Assembly: GCF_030445035.2 (NCBI RefSeq) | Contig: NC_080702.1 | Location: 26,175,652-26,239,651, forward strand | Origin: Dasypus novemcinctus | Taxonomy: Eukaryota; Chordata; Mammalia; Cingulata; Dasypodidae | DNA: 64,000 nt | Direction of reading: 5' to 3' | Shown here: one piece after another, positions 22,967 to 34,849 of the stretch | Position numbering within the stretch: the first letter of the stretch is position 1 | Layout of the letters: every line of letters starts with the position of its first letter | The notes under the pieces: generated by a model | What the model saw: only the letters and a program-made list of their open reading frames with translations | Databases searched by the model: none | Told to the model about the DNA's origin: nothing | Position numbers and translations under genes: made by a program

Positions 22967-25900
22967 ATGGCTAACACAAATAATTCCTTGATAGTAATAA
23001 CACTGAATGTCAACGGATTAAACTCACCTATCAAAAGATTCAGACTGGGACATTGGATAAGGAAATATGACCCATCCATATGCTGTCTACAAGAGACACA
23101 TCTTAGACCCAGAGACGCATGGAGATTGAAAGTGAATGGCTGGAAAACAATCATACAAGCTAACAATAACCAAAAAAAGGCAGGAGTAGCTATATTAATA
23201 TCAGACAAAATAGACTTTAAATGTGAAACAATTGTGAGAGACAAAGAAGGATACTACATTTTAGTGAAAGGGAAAATCTGTCAAGAAGATTGAGCAATCA
23301 TAAATATCTATGCCCCTAACAAGGGTGCCTCTAAATACGTCAGGCAAACACTGGAAAAACTAAGTGAAAGAATAGATACATCTACAATTATAGTGGGGGA
23401 TTTTAATACACCACTATCAACTCTGGACAGAACATCTCAAAAGAGAATCACCAAAGAAACAAAACATCTGAATAGTATATTAGAGGAGCTCGATCTAATA
23501 GACATATATAGATCGCTACACCCTAACACAGCAGGATATACATTTTTCTCAAGCGCACATGGATCATTCTCCAAGATAGATCATATGCTAGGCCACAAAG
23601 AAAGGCTGAATGAATTCAGAAAGATTGAAATCATACAAAACATTATCTCTGACCACAGTGGAGTCAAGCTGAAGATTTGCAAGGGACAGAAGCCCAGATT
23701 TCACACCACGATTTGGAAATTAAACAGCACACTCTTAGAAAAACAGTGGGTCAAAGAGGAAATCTCAAAAGAAATCAATGACTACCTTGAAACAAATGAC
23801 AATGATAACACAACATACCAAAATTTATGGGATGCAGCAAAAGCAGTACTGAGAGGGAAGTTTATAGCCATAAATTCATATATCAAAAAAGAAGAAAGAG
23901 CAAAAATTGAAGAACTAACTGCACATTTGAAGGAATTAGAAAAACAACAACAAAGTAACCCAACAGGAAGAAGAAGGAAGGAAATAACAAAGATAAGAGC
24001 AGAACTAAATGAAATAGAAAATAAGAAAGCACTTGAACAGATAAACAAGACCAAGAGCTGGTTTTTTGAGAAGATTAACAAAATTGACAAACCTTTAGCA
24101 ACACTAACAAAGAAAAAAAGAGAGAAGATGCAAATACACAAAATAAGAAATGAGAAAGGTGATATCACCACTGACCCCACAGAAATAAAGACTATCATAA
24201 GAGGATATTTTGAAAAACTATATTCCAACAAAAATGACAATCTAGAGGAAATGGACAAATTCCTAGAAACACATAAGCAGCCCGTATTGACGAAAGAAGA
24301 AATTGATGATCTTAACAAACCAATCACAAGCAGAGAGATAGAATCAGTTATCAAAAATCTCCCAACTAAGAAGAGCCCAGGGCCAGATGGCTTCACAGGT
24401 GAATTCTACAAAACATTCCGGAAAGAACTGACACCAATCCTGCTGAAACTATTCCAAAACATCGAAATGGAAAGAACATTACCCAACTCCTTCTATGATG
24501 CCAACATTACCCTAGTACCAAAGCCAAACAAAGACATCACAAGAAAGGAAAATTACAGACCAATTTCTCTAATGAACCTAGACCCAAAAATACTTAACAA
24601 AATACTTGCTAATCGTATTCAACAACACATTAAACATATTATACACCACGACCAAGTGGGATTCATCCCAGGTATGCAAGGATGGTTCAACATAAGAAAA
24701 TCAATCAACGTAATACACCATATAAACAGATTGAAGGAAAAAAATCACATGATTATATCTATTGATGCAGAAAAAGCATTTGACAAAATACAGCACCCTT
24801 TCTTGATAAAAACACTCCAAAAGATTGGAATCCAAGGGAATTTTTTGAATATGATAAAGAGTATATATGAAAAACCTAAAGCCAATATTGTTTACAATGG
24901 AGAAATCCTAGACTCCTTCCCTCTAAACTCAGGAACAAGACAAGGATGCCCACTGTCTCCGCTCCTATTTAACATTGTCTTAGAAGTACTTGCACGAGCA
25001 CTGAGGCAAGAACCAGAAATAAAAGGCATTCAAATTGGAAAGGAAGAAGTCAAAATTTCATTATTTGCAGATGACATGATCCTATACGTAGAAAACCCTG
25101 AGAGATCTACAACGAAGATTCTAGAACTCATAAATGAGTTTAGTAAAGTCGCAGGTTATAAGATCAATGCGCAAAAATCAGTAGCATTTCTGTACACCAA
25201 TAATGAGCAAGATCAGGAGGAAATCAAGAAACAAATACCATTCACAATAGTAAATAAAAAAATCAAATACTTAGGAATAAATTTAACTAAAGAGGTAAAG
25301 AACTTATACAACGAGAACTATACAAGATTGTTCAAGGAAATCAAAGAAGACCTAAATAAATGGAAGACTATTCCTTGTTCATGGATAGGAAGACTGAACA
25401 TTATTAAGATGTCTATCCTACCAAAACTGATCTACACATTCAACGCAATCCCAATAAAAATCAACGCAGCCTTCTTTAAGGAACTAGAAAAACTAACTAT
25501 GAAATTTATCTGGAAAGGAAAGAGACCCCGAATAGCCAAAGACATATTGAAAAAGAAAAACGAAATTGGAGGAATCACACTACCTGACTTCAAAACATAC
25601 TATAAAGCTACAGTGGTGAAAACAGCATGGTATTGGCATAAGGAGAGACACATAGACCAATGGAATCGAATTGAAAGCTCTGATATAGAACCTCACATAT
25701 ACAGCCACATAATATTCGATAAAGCCACCAAACCCTCTCAATTGGGAGAGAGTGGCCTATTCAACAAATGGTGTCTGGAGAACTGGATAGCCATATGTAG
25801 AAGAATGAAAGAGGATTACCATCTCACACCTTATACAAAGATCAACTCAAGATGGATCAAAGACCTAAATATAAGAGCCAAGACCATAAAAACCTTAGAA

Positions 25901-26785
25901 AGCAGTGTAGGGAAACATCTACAGGACCTTGTAATAGGAAATGGATTTATGAATATCTCACCAAAAGCACGAGCAGCAAAAGAACTAATAGATAAATGGG
26001 ACTTCCTCAAAATTAAAGCCTTCTGCACCTCAAAGGAGTTTGTCAAGAAAGTAAAAAGGGAGCCCACACAGTGGGAGAAAATAGTTGGCAATCATATATC
26101 TGATAAGAAACTTATAACTTGCATATATAAAGAACTCCTATATCTTGAAAATAAAAAGATAAACAACCCATTTAAAAAATGGGAAAAAGACTTAAACAGA
26201 CACTTCTCCGAAGAAGAAATACAAATGGCAAGAAAGCACATGAAAAAATGTTCCAAATCTCTAGCTATCAGGGAAATGCAAATCAAAACTACAATGAGAT
26301 ACCATCTTACACCCATAAGATTGGCACCTATGAAAAAAACAGAAGAATACAAGTGCTGGAGAGGATGTGAAGGAAGGGGAACACTCATCCACTGCTGGTG
26401 GGAATGCAGAAGGATCCAACCATTCTGGAGGACAGTATGGCGGTTTCTCAAAAAACTAGCCATAGATTTGCCATATGACCCAGCAATACCACTGCTGGGT
26501 ATATACCCAGCAGAACTGAAAACAAGGACACAAACCGATATATGTACACCAATGTTCATAGCAGCATTGTTCACTATTGCCAAAAGTTGGAATCAACCCA
26601 AATGCCCATCAACAGATGAGTGGATCAATAAAATGTGGTATATACACACAATGGAATACTACTCGGCTGTAAGAACAAACACACTACAAACACATGTGAT
26701 AACATGGATGAATCTTGAGAACCTTATGTTGAGTGAAGCAACCCAGACATTGAAGGACAAATACTACATGACCTCAATGATATGA
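22967..26785 (+). pseudogene. LINE-1 ORF2 (endonuclease-reverse transcriptase) with one premature stop
   Basis: ORF2p nicks DNA and copies L1 RNA into the genome. The frame runs 1,273 codons from ATG 22967 with a single internal TGA at codon 109 (23291-23293). Numbering matches the human protein without net shift: endonuclease N14, E43 (QETHL), Y115 (YAPN), D145/N147 (GDFN), D205 and H230 (SDHSG) are all present. RT palm motif FADDM has its aspartates at 702 and 703. The C-terminal cysteine motif is intact (CWRGCEGRG, then HCWWEC). The stop falls inside the endonuclease, so a functional full-length protein is not expected. The downstream frame could start at 23393 (1,130 codons) but would lack most catalytic endonuclease residues. 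Confidence 0.93.
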
Positions 26786-29606
26786 AATAAACAAGCTGCC
26801 CTAGATAGCAAGAGACTGAACGATAGGCTTACAGGAAATCGGAGGGTGGAGGAAGGATATGAGCTGATGTCTGCAGGGGTGAAATTTAAGATGAGATGGT
26901 GGTAAGTATGAACACAAAGAAGAGATAAAATGGGGGCAAGGGGTTGCCTGTGGTTGGGGCTTTACGGGTTTGAGGGTGGCGGGGGAGGGACGGTTGGGTA
27001 ACGTTGCCCAAAAGTGGGGGGAGGGAGGGGTAGCATACGAACACAGGAGAGGGTCAGGAGGTGGTGGAGAGTAAAATGCCAAGAAAATCATATCAAAATA
27101 TAATAAAGAGGGTTACCTGTTTAGAATGCTCAGAGGGGAGGGTCTGATGCAGGACGGGCTTCTGGGGAATGTCTAAATGCTCATTCTGCCAGAGTGGGTG
27201 ACACCATGGGGTAGAATCCCAAGTAGTGAGAGTGGGGGTGGACCCACATCCTGGGGAGGACTAATGCCACCAAATAGAGGGAACTGTATCCCTCGAGAGA
27301 AGGGGTGGCTCCCAGGGCAGTGGGGCAGTTGAGCAGGTTAGGCCCTGAACACTATTCCATCTATCTCTGGAAGTGGCTCCTCAGGAAACGGAGGTTGGCT
27401 GTCACTGTGGGCACCAAGGTGGAAGGGAAAATGGATGTTAAATGTGTGGAACCAAAGTAAATGGGGGGCAAGAGAGGAGTTTCTTGAGAGTACACAAGGA
27501 TGGATATAAAACATGTAATATTACACCATAACATATAGGAGATGACAGACTGATAATGTAAACCATAATGTAAAACATAGGATAACTAAAAATGTAAAGA
27601 ACTGTGTATCCTAAAGTATGCACCATAATGTAAGCACAGATATTACCTTGTTAGAAAGCTAATATCTCAGACTCTGTACATCACCTTAAGTAAATATGAT
27701 ATGAATAGGGCGTAAGAGTATCACTGTGGAAGGGAAAAGGTTTTCTGGTGGATGTGTGGGAGTGCTGTATATTATATATGTGCATTGCTGTGGTCTAGGA
27801 CTCCTGTGAAGAAATGCTGAATAATTAGGGGGAAAAAAAAGGATAGGATGTGGAATTTTTTCAAGTCAACATTCTTTATCTAAGTTCTTTATCTAACTTT
27901 ATCCAAGTTCTTTATCTATCCTTTAAACCCATCGCTATATGCCATTCCCTAGTAAGGGACCATGACATTATATTGGGCTTCAAATTTCGGGGAGTTATGG
28001 ATCACAGAGTGTTTCAACAATGGCAATGAAGGGATACTGGTGTGGGATACCAATGACAGGTGATATATGGCTGACAGGGAGATGTACAGAACATATGTCC
28101 AGGGTGCATGGTAATGTTTGGATATACTCATAGTGGCAACAATTAAAAACCACAGCAGGGGGGGTACTGGGTTCCTGGCCAGTGGTGCTCTGTCGTGGTC
28201 CCTAGGGGAGCAGCGACAGTCTCCCAGGTACAGCGGCGGGGACCGGGAGGGAGTGAGGGTTCAACAGTGAGCCCCTGATGCTAATGACTATGCTTGTGAG
28301 CTGATAAACCTAAAATAAGAACAAGGCCTAGAGCAACATTGTGCCTGGGAATTTCCTCCTGTCAGCCTTCATGGTACTCAAATGTGGCCAGTCTCGAAGC
28401 CAAACTCAGCATGTAAATGCAATGCCTTCCCTCCAGCGTGGGACATGACACCCGGGGATGAGCCTCCCTGGCAACGAGGGACCACTATCAAATACCAACT
28501 GATGATGCAACTGGAAAAGGACCTTATACGGAAGGTTCAATGCGGATCAGCAGAATATCCATGTCTACATAAAATACCATGACTTTAAAATGCTGTTTGA
28601 CCTAAAGTAAGGGGGAAATGGAAAGGAGAAATGAGTTTATATGGCTACGAGTTTCTAAAAAAGAGTCTGGAGGCTGGCAGAAGGATTGCCCTCATGCACA
28701 ACTGAGCAGAGTCAGAGAGACAGATAAAGCAGATACAACCCCCAGATATTGGTTCCTTTGAAGGCTAAAGAGACCCATGAGAGTTATGGTCATGGCCGAT
28801 GGGGTTAACTACCAGGGCAGATGGCCCCTCTTTGGAAATGGTGTTTATGTGTGATGAATCTGGACTCAGATGGGATCTCCCTTCATAAGACTTTCATGCT
28901 AATGTGCTGGAGGTGCAGTTAACGTTGGGGTTTAAGATATATTTAGGGGATTTGAATCTCTGGACTGACAATGTGATAGCCAGGTCCTGAGCCTCAACGG
29001 ACTCCAGCACCTACAATCTGATTTATTGGACTTACCACACTCAGCTAAGATGGAGTTGAAGAAGGACAATCACCACACCATGGAGCCTAGAGTGATTACA
29101 ACTGAAAATGGGAGGATTGCATCCAGCATCCATGTGGAATCTGAGCCTCCTCTTGACATAGAGGTGCAATGGACATAACCAATCCAATGTCCACATAGAA
29201 GAGGTGGCATTGGATTGGGAAAAGTGGACATGGTGGTCGATGGGTATGGAGAAGGGCAGGAAGAGATGAGAGGTGGAGGCGTCTTTGGGACATGGAGCTG
29301 CCCTGGATGGTGCCTCAGAGGTAATCACCGGACATTGTAAATCCTCACAGGGCCCACTGGATGGAATGGAGGAGAGTATGGGCCATGATGTGGACCATTG
29401 TCTATGAGGTGCAGAGGTGCCCAAAGATGTACTTACCAAATCCAGTGGATGTGTCATGATGATGGGAACGAGTGTTGTTGGGGGGGGAGAGGGGGGGAGG
29501 GGGGGTGGGGTTGAATGGGACCTCACATATATATTTTTAATGTAATATTATTACAAAGTCAATAAAAAAAAATAAAAATAAAAAAAAATAAATGCAAAAA
29601 AAAAAA
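26786..29606 (+). other. unusually long L1 3' UTR (2.8 kb)
   Basis: This runs from the ORF2 stop to the poly(A) tail. It includes a G-rich stretch near 26930-27030, an early AATAAA at 27102-27107, an 'ACCATAATGTAAA' repetitive part (27540-27640), and the terminal AATAAA (29561-29566) before the A-rich tail. The same sequence order reappears in independent copies at 37079-37358 and 37450-39195. The long UTR is therefore a property of the family, not a later insertion. Confidence 0.8.
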
Positions 29607-29618
29607 AAGATTTTGGAG

Positions 29619-30029
29619 TCACGAGACTAGAAATTTTATATATATATATATTTATTTATTTAATAATATTTTATTTTATTTTATTTTTTAATTATCTTTT
29701 TTTCAAGTTAATAGATTATACAAAATAGAAATTATATTTAAAGCAATGAGATGAGATGGCCTCAAAAACCAACATAGCACTCCTCAGAAGGTTGTGAGGA
29801 TTAAATGTGATTATAGGAGTAAAATGTTCCACAGGGTAAACGGCACCTAGAAAAGAATCACCATGTTAGCTTTATAATAATTATCAATGTTATCAAATCA
29901 GACCTGATGGAAGCTTAAGAGTTAGCCAGAAGAATGAAAGAAGGAAGATGTGGTAGATGTTACACATGCCCACCAATATCCAGTTCACACAATATCCAGT
30001 CCACACACAGAAGACACTTCATGGCACCC
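29619..30029. other. AT-rich sequence with (TA)n and (TTTA)n runs
   Basis: Simple-repeat tracts occupy about 29636-29700 (TATATATA, then TTTATTTA and TTTTATTTTATT). The remainder is unassigned. It continues the pre-insertion sequence left of the L1. Confidence 0.5.
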
Positions 30030-30340
30030 TTGTAGGCAGTTGGAGGCCACATGACTAGCTCTGACCAATGAGATGTGAGTAGAGGGGCCATGTGACCCAC
30101 GCCTCATGTGTGGTGGCTGCGGGTTCCAGATGGTGAAGACACAAGATGGCAGAGCCTGTTAAGTCTGCAACTCTGTATCTGTGTGGAGCAAAGCTCCAGT
30201 CACCCTGCCCAGGATGAGTGAGAAATATAAACTTTCATTTTGTTGCACTACTCTGACTTGCAGGTTGTTGAGTTTTTTAACCTTGGCATAACCTAGTGTC
30301 CCTGTCTAAAATAGGAGGCTTTTTTTTTTCAGTTGGTGAT
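30030..30340 (+). mobile_element. old MaLR/ERV LTR relic
   Basis: Phrases TGACCAATGAGATGTGAGTA, GGTGAAGACACAAGATGGC and AGAAATATAAACTTTCATTT are typical of an ancient mammalian LTR with its R/U5 end near 30330. The subfamily is uncertain. Confidence 0.5.
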
Positions 30341-30439
30341 GACTTAGGTAGATATGTGGCTTAGGGGACAGGAAGAGATCTGGCAATGGATTGGAATTAG
30401 GCACATGTTTTAAGAGACTTTAGGAGTTGTGGAGTGCTT

Positions 30440-30960
30440 GTGTGGTTGTGGTGTGTTCTCACCCCCTCCATTACTATCTCATGCCCCATAACGCATTGCT
30501 TGAAACCAACAATGATTATTTTGTGGTGTCTGTGGGTCAGGAACCCAGAAGAGGCTTAGGTGGTCAGTTCTGGCTCATGAGGGTATAGTCATATGTCAGC
30601 TGGTCTTGGCTACAGCTGGAGGATACTCTACCAGGTTGAGTCATGGCCAGTTGGTGCTGGCTAAAGTTCCTCTTCATGTTGGCCTCTCCACAGAGTTGCT
30701 GGAGGGTCCACACTACATCACAGCTGGCTTTCCCCAGAGCGAGCAATCCAAGAGGCCAACGCAGAAGCTGCAGAGCCTTTATGACTTACCCTTCGAAGAC
30801 ACACACAGTCACTTCTGGCATGTTCTACTAGTCAAGCCAGCCCTGACTCAATGTGGGAGGGGACCACAAAAGGGCAGCTTAGAGTCTGGCTATGGCATAC
30901 CAAAAAAAAAAGGACTCAGTATGCAGTGGGAGAGACACCAAGCGTATTTGTGGCCTTGTG
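30440..30960 (-). mobile_element. MLT1-like MaLR LTR
   Basis: The wording TTGTGGTGTCTGTGGGTCAG, GGAGGATACTCTACCAG and GACACACACAGTCACTTCTG corresponds to an MLT1-group LTR in reverse orientation. The 126-codon frame at 30606 inside it is spurious. Confidence 0.6.
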
Positions 30961-31009
30961 GAGAGGAGGAGGCCCAAATAGCTTAGGTCCCAGGCAGACA
31001 ATAACCACT

Positions 31010-31527
31010 GTTCATGAAGACATGCATAACCAAAAACTCTCCCATTCATTGTTGGTGAGGCTGTACATTGGTTAAAGAAAACATTTTTAGGGAGAAATGG
31101 GGCATTACGTATTTTTAAAAGTTCCACCTCTAGGAATCTATCTGTACTGGTCAATTTATCAATGCTCAGCGCCAAATTGATCTTTTTTGCCTGTCCTGTC
31201 AAAGTGTATCTGGGCCTTTTTAACGTTTCCTTGCCAGCTGGTACAGAGTCTTTATTAGCAGAGGGCTCTGAAGAGACACCGCAGGAGAAAAGGGTTCCCT
31301 TTCCTGGCTCCAGTGTGCCCACTCTGCAGGCTCCTGCTATGCCACAGCTTTCCCCTGCAGTGCATGGAGGCCACTACACCGAGGTCAGCAGCTTAGCCCA
31401 GCATTCCCCTCAGGCAGTTTTGTAGCAGAGTGCCTCCAGTGAGACACCTCTCCATAATCAGCTGGAGGACAGATTTCTGACATCCAGCTGGACAGATTTC
31501 CAAAGAGCTGCAGAGGGTGGCGGTACT
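31010..31527. other. short L1-like fragment, then unassigned sequence
   Basis: 31010-31150 reads like decayed L1 ORF2 (CATTCATTGTTGGTGAGGCT, then CCACCTCTAGGAATCTATCT). The rest, to 31527, was not recognised and has no convincing coding frame. Confidence 0.4.
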
Positions 31528-32550
31528 AGTCTGCCAAAAGGGTGCTGATGCAAAGTACCAGAAGTGACTTTTATAAAGGGTATCTATTTGGGGTAAAATC
31601 TTACGGTTACAAGGCCCTAAAGAATCCAAGTCAAGGTTGCTTTCTCACCAGTCGGTTGCCACATGTTGAAGCAAGATGGTCTTTGATCTCTGCCCGGTGT
31701 TTCTTTCTGGGCTTCCTCTTACTCTTTTTTTTTTTTTTTAATATTTATTTTATTTATTTCTCCCCCCTTCCCCCCCGTTGTCTGCTCTCTGCATCCGTTT
31801 GCTGTATGTTCTTCTGTGTCCACTTGCATTCTTCTCATGCAGCACCAGGAAATGGTGTCACTTTTTTGTTGCGTCATCTTGCTGTGTCAGCTCTCTGTGT
31901 GTGTGGTGCCATTCCTGGGCAGGCTGCACTTTCTTTTGCGCTGGGCGGCTCTCCTTACGGGGCACACTCCTTGTGTGTGGGGCTCCCCTATGCGGGGGAC
32001 ACCCCTGCGTGGCAGGGCACTCCTTGCGCGCATCAGCACTGCGCGTGGGCCAGCTCCACATGGGTCAGGAGGCCCAGGGTTTGAACCCTGGACCTCCCAT
32101 GTGGTAGGTGGACGCTCTGTCAGTTGAGCCACAGCCACTTCCCATTCCTCTTCCTCTTGAGGCTCTGTGGGCCCAGTTTCTTCCTGATCTCAGTTGTAGG
32201 CTGGCCTAGAGCTTCCTGTATCGGTCTTGACTCTTCCCAAGGTCAGGGCAATGGCTCATCTCTCTTCCCGGGGCTCCAGACAGAGCTGTCTCTCTTCCTG
32301 ATGTGCCTTCTTGAGTCCATTTATATCAGCCCACCGAGGGGTGGGGACCCACTCTGAGTCATGTCTTACTGATGTGGTCAAATCAAAGTGCTAAATTGAT
32401 TTTATCAGGTAAACTTAATCAGAGTCCTCTCACAGGATGTAATACAGTCAAAGGGGTATCACACCCAGAGGAATGGATTAGTTTACAGACATAATCTTTC
32501 TCTTTGGGGGATTCATAAACATAATCTCAAACTGTCAGTGGTCTTCTGGC
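31528..32550 (-). mobile_element. class III (MaLR-like) LTR split by a SINE
   Basis: Begins near CTAGTCTGCCAAAAGGGTGC and ends near ATAATCTCAAACTGTCA. The order of blocks (GTATCTATTTGGGG, then CAAGATGGTC, then GGGGTGGGGACCCA) is the reverse of the family B LTRs, but diverged. The SINE at 31727-32144 interrupts it. Confidence 0.65.
31727..32144 (-). mobile_element. DAS-III-like SINE
   Basis: Reverse-oriented full-length unit with T15 at its left end (the A-tail) and a tRNA-like head ending in CCACTTCCC at right. Near-perfect flanking repeats TTCCTCTTACTCTT (31713-31726) and TTCCTCTTCCTCTT (32145-32158) differ by one base. Confidence 0.85.
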
Positions 32551-32596
32551 CAGTTCCACCAGCACACAACACAGCAACTCCTCTGCTATTCAAGAA

Positions 32597-32698
32597 TTCA
32601 TTGTGGAGACGGTGTAACTCAGTTGTTGAGTGCCTGCCTCATATGTATGGGGCCCTGTGTTCCATCCCTGGTACCTCCCCACCCCCCCCAAAAAAAAA
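32597..32698 (+). mobile_element. DAS-I-like SINE
   Basis: The tRNA-like head reads GACGGTGTAACTCAGTTGTTG ... TGTGTTCCATCCCTGGTACC, followed by a C-rich stretch and A8. Box A and box B are recognisable; there is no functional cloverleaf. Confidence 0.8.
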
Positions 32699-33058
32699 TG
32701 TCATGCTGTGCTTTCTCCAATAAAGTCTAGATCTCGGAGGGTGCCAGAGGTCATTCCTTCTTAGATGCGCCATCTCAACCCTAGGGATAGAGACTGCTCC
32801 TTACAATTGCTATTCTTATATTCTTTCTAATTCTCTTTACTTCATACCAGTCAATCATTTGTAACTCCAGTCCATTGTTGCAGGGAATAATTTTTTCACA
32901 TTAAACTTATCCTGTTCAAATGACGGTGTGTTTGGTTTCTCTCTCCGGATTGGACCTGAAATGATATCCTACAGAAACAACTGGCACCCATTTGCAAGGA
33001 TGCTCACCTCAGTGCTGTTTAGAAGAGCCCAGCATTGAACACCACAGATATCCACCAG
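32699..33058. other. unassigned sequence with an old L1-like end
   Basis: 32699-32970 was not recognised. From about 32975 the sequence reads like decayed L1 (CACCCATTTGCAAGGATGCT, then CACAGATATCCACCAG) and continues after the L1 insertion at 33727-33842. Confidence 0.4.
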
Positions 33059-33072
33059 TAGATAACTGGATA

Positions 33073-33712
33073 GTGACGTCCACTCCACCTCTATATCATA
33101 AGGGGGCTTAGATCCCACATGGTTGATGGATGCGATTCTCCTGCTTGGAGTTGTAGGCACTCTTGGCTCCCTGATTTGGTGGTTGACCATCTTCACCTCC
33201 CTGTTAGCTGACCTGGGTAAGTCCAATGAACAAGAGAGTAGGAGTTGCAACTCTGCTGAGGCTCAGGGCCCAGCTGGTACATGGACAGTCCAGAGATTCA
33301 AGTCTCCTGGGAAGAAACTGTAGCATTGATGTGGAGAAAGTGGCCAGGATAGTTGCTGAGGGCAGGGAGAGGGAAGAAGAGATGTGATGTGGGCATTTTC
33401 GGGACTTGGAGTTGTCCTAAATAATACTGCAGGGACAGATGCTGGACATTATATATCCTGCCATAACCCACTGAATATGCTGGGGGAGAGTATAAACTAC
33501 AATGTAAACTATAATCCATGGGGTGCAGCAGTGCTCCAAAACGTATTCACCAAATGCAATGAATGTGCCACAATGATGAAAGAGGTTGTTGATGTGGGAG
33601 GAGTTGGGGGGGAGGGTTGGGGTATATGGGAACCCCTTACATTTTTTAATCTAACATTTTTTGTGATCTATGTATCTTCAAAAAAATACTATTAAAAAAG
33701 TGAAAAAAGAAA
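33073..33712 (+). mobile_element. L1 3' UTR insertion with 5' inversion (twin priming) and 14-bp target duplication
   Basis: TAGATAACTGGATA flanks it at 33059-33072 and 33713-33726. Inside, 33088-33265 is the reverse complement of the L1 3' UTR around 28980-29170, while about 33325-33700 is the same UTR's end in forward orientation with an A-rich tail. An inverted 5' segment joined to a forward 3' segment is the signature of twin priming during target-primed reverse transcription. Confidence 0.85.
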
Positions 33713-33842
33713 TAGATAACTGGATAAACAAAAGTATGGTACATGCACACAATGGAATGCCTTGTGAGAATGAGATAGACCTCCAGGAATGGACATGGGA
33801 GGAAAATCCACAATATAGTGTTCAGTAAAAAATAAGTTGTAG

Positions 33843-34196
33843 GAAACGGACTTGGCCCAGTGGTTAGGGTGTCCGTCTACCACATGGAAGGTCCGCGGTT
33901 CAAACCCCGGGCCTCCTTGACCCGTGTGGAGCTGGCCCATGCACAATGCTGATGCGCGCAAGGAGTGCCCTGCCACGCAGGGGTGTCCCCCGCATAGGGG
34001 AGCCCCACGTGCAAGGAGTGCGCCCGTAAGGAGAGCCGCCCAGCGCGAAAGAAAGTGCAGCCTGCCCAGGAATGGCGCCGCCCACACTTCCCTTGCCGCT
34101 GACAACAACAGAAGCAGACAAAGAAACAAGACAGCAGCAAATAGACACAGAGAACAGACAACGGGGGGGGGGGGGGATTTAAATAAATAAATCTTT
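33843..34196 (+). mobile_element. young DAS-III-like SINE with 15-bp target duplication
   Basis: A perfect 15-bp repeat AAAAATAAGTTGTAG lies at 33828-33842 and 34197-34211. The unit has the full tRNA-like head (GGTTCAAACCCCGG box B), GC-rich body, a G14 run at 34163-34176 and the AAATAAATAAATC tail. The intact duplication and tail imply recent insertion. Confidence 0.92.
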
Positions 34197-34211
34197 AAAA
34201 ATAAGTTGTAG

Positions 34212-34849
34212 ATTCTATACATTATGATCCCACTTAGTGGGAGAAATTCCCAGAATGGAAACTCCATTCCTCTGGCGTCCTGTTTCCTAATTGGGGGAGT
34301 TTCAGCTGAAGTGACAATTTGGCCGTTCCTGAACACCCTGCCCCACACACTTTATCTGACTAGCAGGTTTGGAAGAAGGAAATGAGCCTCTTCAGTTCAT
34401 CCCTTTTATCTCTCCCTTTGGGAGTCTGCCTGACCACAGAGAGGGGGTGTTTTGATCAGGTCAGAGCCATGCAGTAAACATCTCTGGCAGGTTTTCCCCT
34501 GCAGGAGAGCCCTGTGGTTGACCAGCTGTGCCATGCCTGAAGTATCAGGAAGCCAGTTGGGGCTGCTCAGCTAAGCCGCGTGCTCCAAAAGAGCTTGCAT
34601 CAGCTATGAAGCTGATATTTTCATCTGATTCCTGTGACAGCTCCCAAACTCAGAAAGGAAATTAAGGGATGGCCATTTACTGATTTTCCTCCAAAACTCC
34701 AAAAGCAGACAAAGTTCTAAAAGATTATGCACCAAACTTTTCACAATGATTACCTCTGGGGCCTGGGGTTAGAAAGAGGTCGACTTTCCAAAACGTTAAA
34801 ATTCTTTACAAGCATGGGTTGTTTTCGACATTAGGAGAAATGATTTTTA
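34212..34849. other. unassigned sequence
   Basis: No gene or repeat was recognised. It has ordinary composition, short frames only and no splice-site pattern. Confidence 0.4.

Larger units (their letters stand above)
19791..29618 (+). mobile_element. nearly intact full-length LINE-1, about 9.8 kb, with 12-bp target duplication
   Basis: AAGATTTTGGAG occurs at 19791-19802 and again at 29607-29618, immediately after the poly(A) tail. The element therefore runs from 19803 to 29606, about 9,804 bp. It holds a 2.1 kb GC-rich then pyrimidine-rich 5' UTR, ORF1 (21925-22893), a 73-bp spacer, ORF2 (22967-26785) and a 2.8 kb 3' UTR. Typical mammalian L1s are 6-7 kb; the excess here is in the two UTRs. 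One nonsense codon in ORF2 is the only obvious lesion, so the insertion is young. Related truncated 3' ends lie throughout the window. Confidence 0.93.

Noticed and set aside
23782-24396. 204-codon minus-strand frame opposite L1 ORF2
   Set aside because: It is the antisense shadow of the ORF2 coding sequence, hydrophobic because of the A-rich sense strand, and has no motif of its own.
23393-26785. Treating the 1,130-codon frame as an independent intact gene
   Set aside because: It is simply the part of L1 ORF2 after the premature stop. In-frame sequence upstream (22967-23290) continues the same protein with correct residue numbering.
31542-32138. 180-codon frame and relatives (also at 10890, 33692, 47069, 54044, 60730)
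   Set aside because: The same peptide wording recurs wherever a DAS-III SINE lies, so it comes from the SINE body and not from a gene family.
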